In this document: piece after piece, positions 1-8,545 of the stretch
Layout of the letters: each line of letters begins with the position of its first letter
Numbering within the stretch: the first letter of the stretch is position 1
From: Paenibacillus beijingensis
GTDB lineage: Bacteria; Bacillota; Bacilli; Paenibacillales; Paenibacillaceae
Length of the DNA: 64,000 bases
Direction: 5' to 3'
Assembly (NCBI RefSeq): GCF_000961095.1
Contig: NZ_CP011058.1
Coordinates: 4,976,001 to 5,040,000 of the forward strand
Position numbers and translations under genes: made by a program
The notes under the pieces: model-generated
Databases searched by the model: none
What the model was told of the DNA's origin: nothing
The model's input: only the letters and a program-made list of their open reading frames with translations

Positions 1-66
1 GTACAGTACCCTTCCACTTGCGAAGTCTTCATAATTTTGGTCGTATTTCTCATACAAGTATTCCAT
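1..66 (-). CDS. N-terminus of a possible SAM-dependent methyltransferase (partial)
   Basis: Only the first 22 codons are in the window; the gene continues beyond position 1. It begins at an ATG (64-66) preceded by GGAG inside the end of the upstream kinase gene, with a gap of two bases between stop and start, so the two are probably co-translated. The visible peptide is acidic and aromatic-rich (MEYLYEKYDQ..., then FASGRVLY). I associate the FASGRVLY stretch with a group of putative RNA/SAM methyltransferases of Bacillales, but 22 residues are too few for a firm call. Confidence 0.5.
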   Translation of the reverse strand, partial: MEYLYEKYDQNYEDFASGRVLY

Positions 67-68
67 TA

Positions 69-1007
69 TTAAAACTCCGTTGGAAGGGCTAGCAAGCTAT
101 CACGAAGTTCGGCATAGGCATCCGTATAGCCCATTTTGGCATAGAATCGCATGCCATCCAGACCCTTGAAGTATCTGGCCCCGGTAAGCCTCGCTTCAAA
201 GTTATGAATCGGTTTACCTATCTGCTCAGCATGAATACGGAATGCCTCTGCCACATCTCTCCCTGGAATAGCATCTTCAATCGTCGCTATATCAATGAGA
301 AAATCACCGTATAACGGATTGGAATCGATAATGCCCGTGATCCTTCTACCATCTGATAGAATGTTCCAAGCATGACAATCGTTATGAACAAAGTGGCGGT
401 AAGGTGCATTGTATTTGCTAAACGTTAGCAGCCGGCCGAAGCATTCATTGAAGACGTCTCGTTCCAAGCAGGTGGTATGAAAGAGATCGTGCCAGTTTTC
501 CCAGAATGTTCCTGTCTGATCTTCAGCAAAAAATGTCTGGATATAGTCTAGCCATGAGGGAAAATCGCCGTTGCCATCCTCCCTCACTGCCCCGAATCCG
601 GTTGTTGTTTCAGGCAATCGAACCTGATTCATTACAGTAATTGATTGAACTAAATCTGAAAGCATATTAACCTTCTGTTCGGGTAAACAATCAGCCAGCA
701 CATTACCTGGTATACGCTCTGAAATGCAGTAACGATATCTCCCCACAGTACCTTGCCCTATCATTTTTGGATAGCGTACACCTTGAGTGGAGAGTAAGTC
801 AGCAATGTACTGCTCCCTTAGGTAACCTCCCTCCTCGGCTTGATTAAACAGAATGACATACTCAGACCCTTTCATTGTAAAGTAATAGACGGTACTAAAA
901 TTTCCATTTTCGCCAACTGCGGATACTTCCTGAGCAGGACACCCCCAGTGTTGCTGCAATACAGTTTGAACAGTTGTAATAGATATATCGGGCTTGTTAG
1001 GTCCCAT
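69..1007 (-). CDS. APH-family phosphotransferase (aminoglycoside phosphotransferase fold)
   Basis: A 312-residue protein with the APH kinase fold. It has the catalytic-loop motif HNDCHAWNIL at about residues 206-215 (HxDxxxxN type) followed by a metal-binding segment IIDSNPLYGDF, where Ser replaces the usual Trp. The N-terminal lobe contains a nucleotide-binding-like GENGNFSTVYYF. Start ATG has AGGAGG seven bases upstream. Family members phosphorylate small alcohols or amines (aminoglycosides, choline, homoserine, macrolides); the substrate cannot be read from sequence. It is followed at once by a methyltransferase-like start, suggesting a small modification operon. Cytoplasmic, no membrane segment. 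Confidence 0.8.
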   Translation of the reverse strand: MGPNKPDISITTVQTVLQQHWGCPAQEVSAVGENGNFSTVYYFTMKGSEYVILFNQAEEGGYLREQYIADLLSTQGVRYPKMIGQGTVGRYRYCISERIPGNVLADCLPEQKVNMLSDLVQSITVMNQVRLPETTTGFGAVREDGNGDFPSWLDYIQTFFAEDQTGTFWENWHDLFHTTCLERDVFNECFGRLLTFSKYNAPYRHFVHNDCHAWNILSDGRRITGIIDSNPLYGDFLIDIATIEDAIPGRDVAEAFRIHAEQIGKPIHNFEARLTGARYFKGLDGMRFYAKMGYTDAYAELRDSLLALPTEF

Positions 1008-1740
1008 GTTACTGCCTCCTTAGTGCTTTTAGTTTTCTCCACGCATAACTTCCTTTTATTACGTGTGTTTACATGTTGGGAAGGCTTCTTCCCAAATCTA
1101 TGTCTTAGACAGATGCAGCTTTTTGGAATGTTTGTATGAAACCTTTCATTCAAGAGGTTTCAATTGAAATAAAATAGTAAATGGAAATAGAAAAGCCGTG
1201 GATGAACAATTCGTTCACCCACGGCTTTCTTTCCGTAGACATGCCTAAGAAGAACCAGCTGTCGCCGTCCTAAAGCATTCCATACGGATGCAGTGATGAT
1301 GATTTGTTTCATAACGGAGTACACGAACGACGACATGTCAAAGCATACCCTACCTAGTTAAGTAGTGTGCCTCGGTCACGCTCATGTAATATTAGGTTAG
1401 ATTAACCTTTAATTTCCGTCAGAAACACCATCATCATCATCATCACTGCACGTATCCCACCATTCAACTATTTTGACACAATTATAAAACATATATTGGA
1501 ATAGTCAACAATTATATTTTTTGATGAGATAATCATCGTTTTCATCTCAGCTAGCTTAGTGAATTACAACTAAGCTGCCTGCTTACATGTTTGTCATATA
1601 TGCGTCTTCAAAAATGTCACTCAATGTTATAACTTTCAAATTGACTTTTTAACCAATGCTGATTCTGAGTTGCAATATATTGCTCCATTTCTATCAGTAA
1701 CTCCACTAAATCGGCCTTAGTAAGCTGCATATATCGTTGC
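1008..1740. other. 733-bp gap without a convincing gene
   Basis: Holds the promoter side of the APH gene, the hairpin at 1192-1228, and a pair of 15-base inverted repeats (1289-1303 and 1436-1450, TGCAGTGATGATGAT and its complement) around 130 bp of AT-rich DNA. Open frames here are short and overlap without ribosome sites. No gene is called. Confidence 0.5.
1192..1228. terminator. Long hairpin, bidirectional terminator-like
   Basis: Near-perfect inverted repeat with arms starting AAAGCCGTGG and ending CCACGGCTTT, flanked by A-rich and T-rich tracts, so it could terminate transcription on either strand. No intact gene ends directly at it; the surrounding 1008-1740 stretch appears non-coding. 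Confidence 0.6.
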
Positions 1741-1914
1741 CTAAGGAGATACTTTTATTACTGTAACAGTAAAACTGTTACCCTTCTGTTTTACAACACT
1801 CAACAACTCACCAGTGAATTTTGTAAATTTGTTATTCACTACATGTTCGTTTTTTGAAGCACAGCCACAACATAAACAAAGAATGAGAGCAATCAATATA
1901 ATTTTAGTTTTCAT
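1741..1914 (-). CDS. Small putative lipoprotein
   Basis: 57-residue protein starting at the ATG of MKTKIILIALILC, chosen because an AGGGGGGG ribosome site lies just upstream; an upstream in-frame start would add nine residues lacking such a site. The N-terminus is a compact lipoprotein signal: short basic start, hydrophobic run, then LCCGCAS with a plausible lipidated Cys. The mature part is about 38 residues, polar, with no recognised domain. It stands alone between a terminator and a long non-coding stretch. It may be a shortened relic of a larger surface protein. Confidence 0.5.
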   Translation of the reverse strand: MKTKIILIALILCLCCGCASKNEHVVNNKFTKFTGELLSVVKQKGNSFTVTVIKVSP

Positions 1915-2024
1915 TTGATCCCCCCCTTTGCTCTTCTTCAATTTATCAACCGGACTTCAATCTTTTAACCACTATCTACATTTTACCACATACTGGAACT
2001 ATCCTGCCCTTTACTTCAACAATA

Positions 2025-2057
2025 AACCGGCAGCAGATAAGTGATCTGCTGCCGGTT
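2025..2057 (-). terminator. Intrinsic terminator
   Basis: Perfect 14-bp stem AACCGGCAGCAGAT with its complement around a five-base loop. It sits 30 bases beyond the stop of the histidine-phosphatase remnant, so it probably once ended that gene. Confidence 0.75.
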
Positions 2058-2086
2058 CTTGTTTTGAACTATTGTTTCACGTTAAC

Positions 2087-2248
2087 TTAAAGATAAAGAG
2101 GCTTTATTATCATCCGGTAGACTCCTGCCTCACCGAGAAAATCATTCCTTGTTAATCCTTTTTCTCCAAGCATTATCCGATAATTCGTTATAGTACCATC
2201 ATGCGAGATAATAAATACTCTCTTATAACTTTCCGGGATCCAATCTGG
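2087..2248 (-). pseudogene. C-terminal remnant of a histidine phosphatase family protein
   Basis: Reading the minus strand, 53 codons stay open from 2248 to a TAA at 2087-2089, with an in-frame TAG just upstream of Pro-Asp-Trp. The peptide includes VFIISHDGTI, matching the second conserved His segment (VSHxGxI) of phosphoglycerate-mutase-like histidine phosphatases, followed by a plausible C-terminal helix and strand. The N-terminal RHG catalytic half is absent, so this is a truncated relic. A terminator follows at 2025-2057, consistent with a genuine former gene end. Confidence 0.55.
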
Positions 2249-2271
2249 CTAAAGTATACCACGATGAAAAA

Positions 2272-2301
2272 ACAGCTCGATTTCATATGAGATCGAGCTG
2301 T
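2272..2301 (-). terminator. Intrinsic terminator of the ydhK-like gene
   Basis: Ten-base stem ACAGCTCGAT/ATCGAGCTGT with a short loop, followed on the minus strand by a T-rich run; lies 28 bases after the stop of the DUF1541 lipoprotein gene. Confidence 0.8.
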
Positions 2302-2328
2302 CAGCCTGTTGACGAACTGTTACGAGAT

Positions 2329-2913
2329 TTACGTTCCCGCACTCGAAAGCTCGCTTTCTGTGACCCATTGATGATTCTTCACCATTTCCCCGCCCGTAGT
2401 CGGCATATAGTCAACCATGTATACCGTTGTTTGTTCGGCCGAATCAATGGAAGCCGTTGCGCCATTCATTCCTTTCATATGATCAGCCTGCAAAACAACT
2501 TTATCCCCAGGTTTAAATGGTTTTTCACCGGCGTTCTTCATTTCCTCATGAATCACCCATTTATGATTAGTCACCTTTTTGCCGCCGGTAGTCGGGGTAT
2601 ACGACACGGCATAAACTGTTGTAATATAGGCCCTTACGATCGTTGCCTTGGCTCCCTTCATCCCTTCCATGTGATCTGCTTTAATTGTCGCCTGGCTTCC
2701 CACCTTAAAGGTTGGATTTTCTGCCTCTTTCAGACCTGAAGGAACTTCACCGGAACTGGAGTGGTTCATACCGCTCATATCCGAATTGGACATGGAATTG
2801 CTGCCATTCTGACTCATGTTCGCCGGATTCTCATTGCTTGTTTTTTTTCCGCATCCACTTAAAGCAAAAACGACCAGGACAGCGATACCGATTAAAACCA
2901 ATTGCTTTTTCAT
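2329..2913 (-). CDS. ydhK: YdhK/DUF1541-family lipoprotein with two repeats
   Basis: 194-residue lipoprotein: signal sequence with lipobox LSGC at about residues 18-21, then a Met/Ser/Asn-rich linker (about 25-60) and two copies of a roughly 60-residue unit (about 75-130 and 136-190). Each unit carries ADHMxGMxGAxA, TTVYxVxYxPTTGG and NHxWV. This is the DUF1541 (YdhK) layout. The family is anchored outside the membrane and is often encoded beside copper or silver resistance genes; the Met- and His-rich motifs suggest metal binding, which is an inference. It follows the BNR-repeat lipoprotein gene by about 50 bases and likely forms an operon with it. GAGGAG lies 12 bases before the ATG. Confidence 0.85.
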   Translation of the reverse strand: MKKQLVLIGIAVLVVFALSGCGKKTSNENPANMSQNGSNSMSNSDMSGMNHSSSGEVPSGLKEAENPTFKVGSQATIKADHMEGMKGAKATIVRAYITTVYAVSYTPTTGGKKVTNHKWVIHEEMKNAGEKPFKPGDKVVLQADHMKGMNGATASIDSAEQTTVYMVDYMPTTGGEMVKNHQWVTESELSSAGT

Positions 2914-2963
2914 TTTCTATAACAACTCCTCAGCATGTTCAATTTGACTTCCAAAATCCAGTC

Positions 2964-3875
2964 TTATTTTCTAACCCCTTTGCTGGCGACCCTATGCCAC
3001 GCAGCGCCGCTATCTTTCGTAATGTAGACATCTTTTTTTTCCGTAACAATAGCTAGCTCCTCTGGACTCACCGGATTTTGCGCGATAAAAGCAATCCCAC
3101 CCTGACTTGGCGTTATGATCATTGCCATTTGCTTGGTCACGGCGTTGACTTTAAAAAGTTTTGCATCCCGACCGGAAGTAGCTACCAAAATGTCGCCGGA
3201 ATTCAAAACAGTAATAGCCGAAACCGGATGTTGTATTTGAAAGGCGGTAAACGTCTGCCCATTGTCCTTTGAAAAATAAGCGCCTTCTGTCGTGCCTACA
3301 ACAACCACCGATTTCTCTGTAGGATGAGCTGCAATCGCCGTAATTTGGCCTTGGAGACCTGCCATAGGGCTGTTTGTCCAGGTCTGCCCCTCATCCTGAC
3401 TGTAATAGAGTCCGGACCGTTTCATTTTCGAGTTGGGCTGCGGATTCAGCACGTATAACGTATGCGTTTGATAACCTACGGCCATACCATGGAGATCAAC
3501 CTCTCCCTCCAACGCCAAAACCGTGATCGATTTACCTTCATTCGTACTTTTGATGAGACCGAGCGGATTTTTATAAGTCGAACCTGGTGCTGGATGTCCA
3601 CTACTATAGAATCCGTTATCTGCCGCGGCGAACCCCATATAATCGTGCTTGTCTCCGGGACCATCGCTCCACTTGCCATCTGCATAAACACTTAATCCGT
3701 TGTGAACGGGAATTAACAGACGTTTTCCGTCCGGGGAATACCCTAAGCCGTGAACATGCATAAAAGCCGAATCAGTATGGGATGTATGATCCGGTTCCTC
3801 GCTCGTCTTTTTCGAGCATGCTACAGTCCCGAAGGAGAGGACAACAAACAGTGTCAACACCAATATTTTCTTCAA
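2964..3875 (-). CDS. F510_1955-type BNR/sialidase-like lipoprotein
   Basis: 303 residues from a TTG start preceded by GGGGGAA. It has a lipoprotein signal (TVACSKK), then a six-bladed-propeller-like region rich in Asp-box patterns such as SPDGKRL, STNEGKS, SQDEGQTWT, SKDNGQTF and TKDSGAAW. The early HVHGLGYSPDG and later DLHGMAV segments are typical of the F510_1955 family, annotated as glycosylhydrolase-like although no enzymatic activity is established to my knowledge. Relatives commonly sit with YdhK and copper transport genes, as here. Extracytoplasmic, anchored to the membrane. It is the promoter-proximal gene of the pair with the DUF1541 lipoprotein. Confidence 0.8.
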   Translation of the reverse strand: MKKILVLTLFVVLSFGTVACSKKTSEEPDHTSHTDSAFMHVHGLGYSPDGKRLLIPVHNGLSVYADGKWSDGPGDKHDYMGFAAADNGFYSSGHPAPGSTYKNPLGLIKSTNEGKSITVLALEGEVDLHGMAVGYQTHTLYVLNPQPNSKMKRSGLYYSQDEGQTWTNSPMAGLQGQITAIAAHPTEKSVVVVGTTEGAYFSKDNGQTFTAFQIQHPVSAITVLNSGDILVATSGRDAKLFKVNAVTKQMAMIITPSQGGIAFIAQNPVSPEELAIVTEKKDVYITKDSGAAWHRVASKGVRK

Positions 3876-4049
3876 AAAACATTCCCCCTGAACGCCCTAA
3901 AAAAGATATTCCAAGTGTCCCCTACTTATTTCCAAACGATACGATTGGCTTGAATATGTTAAGTGTAACTCCCACTTATATAGAACTTGTGTAGAAAGTT
4001 TAAATTACACTTAGAGGCCGGATATAAAACGTAGTAAGATGCAGACTTT

Positions 4050-4076
4050 CTACCCCTATTTGCCCCTTGAGGGTAG
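4050..4076 (-). promoter_or_regulatory. Possible metal-responsive operator upstream of the BNR/ydhK pair
   Basis: An inverted repeat CTACCC...GGGTAG with G/C-runs in between lies about 175 bp upstream of the TTG start at 3875. It resembles the G/C-run style of CsoR sites seen near 14.4 kb but spacing differs, so the call is tentative. Confidence 0.25.
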
Positions 4077-4132
4077 CTAACTTCTACTTCAAGCATTGTT
4101 TTAAGTTTCTAGGAAATTACTTATCGAAAAGA

Positions 4133-4160
4133 AAGAGCCAAGGGATAACCCTTCGCTCTT
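4133..4160 (-). terminator. Intrinsic terminator
   Basis: Stem AAGAGC-C-AAGGG with matching CCCTT-C-GCTCTT around ATAA. It lies about 180 bases past the NlpC/P60 stop (4342). The interval 4164-4341 contains a short open frame ending just before it, but no recognisable product. Confidence 0.65.
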
Positions 4161-4341
4161 ATTCATTTCGAACTGTTAATTCGGAGTGGTTGATGTTTTG
4201 AGTCTTGACAGGCGATACATCTGCCCGATTCCTGATATTTGTTCCCCTATGGCTTTTGACCCGTTGAGTCATGGGAGTGAAAATCTAAAGTCGAGCAGTT
4301 CCGCCGCCCGACTCCAGACGGGATGTTCCGCCTTTATTCAT

Positions 4342-5397
4342 TTAATAAGCCACTCTTCTTGCGGTAAGAAATTTCCTCGACCAATATCCTTTATTTACGT
4401 TTGTGATATGAACACCTTTTTTATTGGAAAAGGTATTGATCATTTTTCCGCCGCCAATATAAATTCCTACATGACCAACCGTTTTATCCGATTTAAATCG
4501 GCCTGGAACCGAGAAAAAAACCAGATCACCTTTTCTTAACTTTTTCCTGCTTACATAAACACCTTGTTTCGCTTGATTTCGAGAAATTCTTTTTAGTTTA
4601 ACTCCATACTTTCCAAATATATACTGCGTATAAGAAGAACAATCAAACACTTTGCTAATCGGATACGGCTTTGCACCAAATACATATCGTACCCCCAAAT
4701 ATTTTTTTGATGTTCTTATTAAAGCATTTATGTCAATGTTTTTTATAGCTGCCGGGATACTCACTTCTTCATTCATTTGTTTCCAAACACTTTGATTTTC
4801 TTCATTTCGAAACGGATCTTCAGGATCGTCCTGAAAAAAAGGCTCTACACCAGTTGAGGATTGATCTTCAGACTCCATTTCATCCAAATTGGACTCATCT
4901 GCGTTTATAGGATGCAGGAACAATTCATTTCCCTCGACCGTATAGTGGATGTCTTGCTGAAAGAGATCCGTCAACAATGCGACAGGCGCATAGGGTTTTC
5001 CATTCCACATAATGGGTGCATCCGAAAGCTTAATTTCTTCCTCTTCTTTCTCTGCTTTAGTGGAATTCATCGTTAATTTATAAAATACATCAATATCTCC
5101 AATATCAAATGTTTTTGTTTTTGGTTCGAACATTGATTTATAACCTATTGAGTGAATCACTTCCTGTAAAGGGAAATATTCCTTCTGTCCAATAGTCACT
5201 AAAGAAATTCGAACAACATTTGAAGAGAAATCCAATGACCTTAAATTATTTCCTGTGGCTGAGCCCTTTATATTTTGCTGTTCAAAATTGTTGCCTGGTT
5301 TATTGTTTTGATTGTTGTTCCCTGTACAACCGCTTTGCAAAAGTAAAGCGGCTATAAATGTTCCTGATATTAGGATCCGTATATTTTTATTCATCAT
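4342..5397 (-). CDS. NlpC/P60 cell-wall hydrolase with N-terminal copper-amine-oxidase-like domain, lipoprotein
   Basis: 351 residues. A lipoprotein signal ends at LQSGC (about residue 24). Residues about 55-165 resemble the stalk domain found in Paenibacillus surface proteins (Copper amine oxidase N-terminal-like: VTIGQKEYFPLQEVIHSIGY and PYAPVALLTDLF). An acidic linker follows, then an NlpC/P60 peptidase at about 225-350 with catalytic Cys in FDCSSYTQY and His in VGHVGIYIGGG. Such enzymes cut D-Glu/diamino-acid bonds in peptidoglycan stem peptides. Start has AAAGGAG before tandem ATGs. It appears monocistronic. A related, broken NlpC/P60 gene lies at 8210-8545. Confidence 0.85.
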   Translation of the reverse strand: MMNKNIRILISGTFIAALLLQSGCTGNNNQNNKPGNNFEQQNIKGSATGNNLRSLDFSSNVVRISLVTIGQKEYFPLQEVIHSIGYKSMFEPKTKTFDIGDIDVFYKLTMNSTKAEKEEEEIKLSDAPIMWNGKPYAPVALLTDLFQQDIHYTVEGNELFLHPINADESNLDEMESEDQSSTGVEPFFQDDPEDPFRNEENQSVWKQMNEEVSIPAAIKNIDINALIRTSKKYLGVRYVFGAKPYPISKVFDCSSYTQYIFGKYGVKLKRISRNQAKQGVYVSRKKLRKGDLVFFSVPGRFKSDKTVGHVGIYIGGGKMINTFSNKKGVHITNVNKGYWSRKFLTARRVAY

Positions 5398-5636
5398 CCT
5401 CTACTCCTTTGTTGAATTAGTTTCTGAGCATAGGATGTGTAAACAACATAAAAAATATGTGTAATTTCCTTGGTTTGAGTTTGTTGCGGCTGTAATATTC
5501 TTAACTCCGCTGACGTTGGGAAAAGACGGAGTATGGCCAAGGAACCGGCACACAATCCTTCAAGACCTGACGTCGCTCAGGAAAATCAACGTCAACCCAG
5601 CAATGAATTTGGTTTTTGGCACTTATGACTTACTTA

Positions 5637-5873
5637 ACTACAAAGTCCCGGTTTGAGAGTAAGACACGCAGCTCTTCAAAAGCCTCAGGTGTGGTACGTG
5701 TGAAGGAGTAATACCCGTTGTTTATGTCGGCAATGACCAGCGCATCCTTTTTGTCGCTTTTTGAGGGCACGTTGTCGCGGTTTTCTTTGTTCTTTTTCAC
5801 GAAATGTGGATTCACCAAGACGACTTCAAACTGCGATTCTGCAAGCCAGCTGGATACGTTGATTCGTCATTGG
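5637..5873 (-). pseudogene. IS110-family transposase fragment
   Basis: About 78 codons open to the TAA near 5637 encode an internal piece of an IS110-type (DEDD) transposase: VNPHFVKK, then SKSDKKDALVIADI, where the KxDxxDA pattern contains catalytic acidic residues of the family. The N-terminal part and all of the C-terminal transposase_20 half are missing. At its upstream end it abuts Tn3 transposase sequence in another frame, so it is a chimeric relic rather than a functional element. Confidence 0.7.
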
Positions 5874-6154
5874 ACTCACTCAATGCCTCGTACACATGCC
5901 GAGTACCACGGGTGAGCGCTTCCGAGCACACCCTTTCAATCACATCGATGGTCGGTATAATGATGTGCTGGTGACGTAACATATCTAGCAAAGCTGTCGC
6001 CAAAATCATACCTCGGTCAGTCTGCTGTGCGAGTTCGGATAGATGATGGACAAAATTACGAATATGTCGATTATGTCCACCGCGGTGCTGTTTGATAACT
6101 GATATATCCGGCTCACTCAAGGTGTAGTGCCGGATAAGCTCAATCCAACGTCTT
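5866..6154 (-). pseudogene. Tn3-family transposase N-terminal fragment
   Basis: The open frame begins after a TAA near 6154 and reads WIELIRHYTLSEPD, RGGHNRH, then LAQQTDRGMILATALLDMLR and VIERVCSEALTR, matching the DUF4158 N-terminal region of Tn3 TnpA. Sequence between the first and second blocks seems deleted, as RGGHNR runs into the helix normally found many residues later. It ends where IS110 sequence takes over near 5870. Non-functional. Confidence 0.7.
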
Positions 6155-6223
6155 TAAGCTGGTGTGGCTTGGGCGACCATTTTATATTAGACATTTATAT
6201 AAGTTTATAATATAGTTTTATCC

Positions 6224-6670
6224 ATGGAACCTAAAAATAACCCTAATGAGTTGAACGTTAGCGACTTTGCTCTGGTATTCGAAGATTTAACGAGGATTTT
6301 CATTCGGTTGCCGTCAATTGAAAAACTAAGCTTCACTACACTTTCCGTCCTGCACACATTGTCTCGCAAGAGCCCCATGAGGCTGACTGAGTTGACGGCT
6401 AATGAACAAATTACGCAGTCGGCAATCACACAGTTGGTGACCAGACTTGAACGAGACGGACTCGTCGAGCGCCGACCAGATCCGAATGATGGCCGGGTGG
6501 TTCAGGTGCATATTACCGCACTTGGCGCAAATGTTATTAATTCACGTCGGTTGGATCGCATGGTGCAGCTCACGAAATTCATTGAAGGACTCACTCTGGA
6601 GGAGAAAAGGGCAATTGCATCTGCAATACCCGCATTGAGACATCTGGTCGAACTAGGAAACAATTCGTAG
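6224..6670 (+). CDS. MarR-family transcriptional regulator
   Basis: 148 residues with a MarR winged helix: helices at about 40-95 (FTTLSVLHTL, MRLTELTANEQITQSAITQLVTRLERDGLV) and the wing RRPDPNDGRVVQVHIT. Dimerisation helices occupy both termini. It precedes the epoxide hydrolase gene by about 100 bases on the same strand and likely controls it or its own promoter. The upstream DNA (about 6178-6220) is very AT-rich with loosely palindromic TTATA-type repeats that could be the operator. No clear ribosome site precedes the ATG. Confidence 0.85.
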   Translation: MEPKNNPNELNVSDFALVFEDLTRIFIRLPSIEKLSFTTLSVLHTLSRKSPMRLTELTANEQITQSAITQLVTRLERDGLVERRPDPNDGRVVQVHITALGANVINSRRLDRMVQLTKFIEGLTLEEKRAIASAIPALRHLVELGNNS

Positions 6671-6767
6671 TCTCAGTCGGGTTGCATTTCCGTTGATCTT
6701 TCCCGGGTGACGGAGGAAACAAACAAATCCAAGGAAGTGCATTCCATTCGTACAAGGAGGACCACTT

Positions 6768-7994
6768 ATGACCACCTCTCATTTCGTGCTTGAACCCTAT
6801 CCGATCAACGTATCGGATGAGTTACTTGCTGATCTTCAAAATCGTCTAAAGTCCACTAGATGGCCTCTCGATGCCGGAAATGATGACTGGTTTTACGGCG
6901 TTAGTCGGAACTATCTTGAGGGACTCATCGATTACTGGATTAACGAATTTGACTGGCGCAAATCCGAGAAGGCGATCAACGCCTACGAACACTATAAAGT
7001 AGATGTTGACGGAGTTCCTGTGCACTTTATGCGTAAACCTGGCGTGGGGCCCAACCCTGTACCATTGATCCTGTCCCATGGCTGGCCCTGGACGTTCTGG
7101 CATTGGTCCAAGGTCATTGATCCACTAGCGGACCCTGGCGCATTCGGGGGCGATCCGGCTGAAGCCTTCGACGTAATCGTGCCCTCACTTCCTGGTTTTG
7201 GATTCTCGACGCCACTGCCAAACAACCCGGACATGAACTTTTGGAAAATCGCCGATCTCTGGCATAAGCTAATGACCGATACTCTCGGCTATGCGAAATA
7301 CGCGGCAGGGGGGTGCGATGTAGGTGCTCTCGTGACCGGTCAACTGGGGCACAAATATAGTGACGAGCTCTACGCAATACATATCGGGTCTGCTCTAAAA
7401 CTGAGCTTTTTTAATGGAGATTGCGCTTGGGATTTCTCCCGAGGCCGTTCCATTCCCGACAACATCCCTGAGAAAATCCGATCGCAGATTTTGGAGTTTG
7501 ATCGCCGTTTCGCATCGCATCTCGCCGTTCACGTTCTTGATCCCAGCACACTCGCCTACGGACTGAGCGACTCGCCAGTTGGAATGCTCGCATGGATCTT
7601 GGAACGATGGGTAAGATGGAGCGATAATCACGGTAACATCGAGAATGTCTTCTCGAAGGACGACATCCTTACTCATGCAACTATCTACTGGGTCACGAAC
7701 TCCATCGAAACCTCCATTCGAGTCTACGCGAACAATAACCGATATCCATGGACACCCTCTCATAATCGCTGGCCTGTCATTGAGGCGCCAACCGGTATCA
7801 CTTTTGTAGGTTATGAGAATCCGCCGGGTGTCACGACCGAAAATCGAGTACAGAATTTTCTCGACAGTGATCGCGCACAATGGTACTACCACGTCAATAT
7901 TACGGCTCATGACCATGGCGGACACTTCATCCCCTGGGAAATTCCGGACAAATGGGTGGAGGACTTGCACCGTACGTTCCGAGGACACCGATAA
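6768..7994 (+). CDS. Epoxide hydrolase family protein (alpha/beta hydrolase with EHN domain)
   Basis: 408 residues, complete, ATG with AAGGAGG nine bases upstream. Residues about 6-110 form the epoxide-hydrolase N-terminal domain (EPYPINVSDELLADLQNRL, TRWP). The catalytic domain shows oxyanion segment HGWPWTFWHW, nucleophile region AAGGCDVGAL with Asp, and the general-base His in AHDHGGHFIPWE. Family enzymes open epoxides to diols; the natural substrate is unknown. It follows a MarR regulator, a typical pairing for detoxification genes. A second copy, about 87 percent identical over the 92 residues visible, runs off the right edge of the window on the other strand. Confidence 0.85.
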   Translation: MTTSHFVLEPYPINVSDELLADLQNRLKSTRWPLDAGNDDWFYGVSRNYLEGLIDYWINEFDWRKSEKAINAYEHYKVDVDGVPVHFMRKPGVGPNPVPLILSHGWPWTFWHWSKVIDPLADPGAFGGDPAEAFDVIVPSLPGFGFSTPLPNNPDMNFWKIADLWHKLMTDTLGYAKYAAGGCDVGALVTGQLGHKYSDELYAIHIGSALKLSFFNGDCAWDFSRGRSIPDNIPEKIRSQILEFDRRFASHLAVHVLDPSTLAYGLSDSPVGMLAWILERWVRWSDNHGNIENVFSKDDILTHATIYWVTNSIETSIRVYANNNRYPWTPSHNRWPVIEAPTGITFVGYENPPGVTTENRVQNFLDSDRAQWYYHVNITAHDHGGHFIPWEIPDKWVEDLHRTFRGHR

Positions 7995-8094
7995 GAGGTT
8001 CAGGATCAAGCCTTCAGGAAAGGATCACGATTCTTTGGTCGTTTAGTATTGAATTAACGGAGTATGATAGCATTCCAATTAAGCTGCGATTGCG

Positions 8095-8133
8095 AAAACC
8101 GGATTCCCTTTCGAGTAAAGGGGCCGGTTTTTT
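8095..8133 (+). terminator. Intrinsic terminator of the epoxide hydrolase unit
   Basis: AAAACCGG arm pairs with CCGGTTTT across a loop with internal CCC/GGG pairing, then a T run. It lies about 100 bases after the hydrolase stop. Confidence 0.8.
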
Positions 8134-8209
8134 CATGCAATGAATTGCTTGGCGTACGATTATTTCCGATTCGTGAAGTGATTCCGTCTTTGACCATTGC
8201 TGCATAATT

Positions 8210-8545
8210 TTATCCTGTCACAACACGCCGTGCAGTTACATAACGTTTCTCATAATATGATTCTGACAATTTACTGATTCTGACACCTTTGCTGCTAGAA
8301 GAATGAGCAAATCTCCCCCCACCTATGTAGATACCGGCATGAGAAATCCCAATTCCATTCGTGTTAAAGAAAACAAGGTCGCCCGGACGCAGAATGTATT
8401 TCTCTACTTTCGTTCCATACTGTGCTTGTGACTTGGATGTCCGGGGAAGCTTAGTTTCAAATTGATTAAGATGTAACGAATGAACCCGGAACAATCGAAC
8501 GTCTCTGCGGTCAAATATGTTTTAAACCGGGGATTACATCGTTCC
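8210..8545 (-). pseudogene. Frameshifted NlpC/P60 hydrolase
   Basis: The last 80 or so codons to the stop near 8213 encode the C-terminal NlpC/P60 half: LPRTSKSQAQYG, LRPGDLVFF, catalytic-His motif ISHAGIYIGGG and a TARRVV tail like that of the intact gene at 4342. Directly upstream, in a different frame, the minus strand reads TFDCSGFIRYIL, containing the catalytic Cys. A single-base shift around 8470 therefore separates Cys from His. The N-terminal signal and linker are not recognisable upstream. Non-functional unless recoding occurs. Confidence 0.7.

Noticed and set aside
1431..1446. ATC/CAT trinucleotide run that could be a short tandem repeat locus
   Set aside because: Only about five units; not a CRISPR and too short to call a satellite. 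Kept only as part of the inverted-repeat observation.
4164..4341. Short minus-strand open frame ending just before the terminator at 4133-4160
   Set aside because: About 40 codons, no start, no family resemblance; too weak to call a gene.
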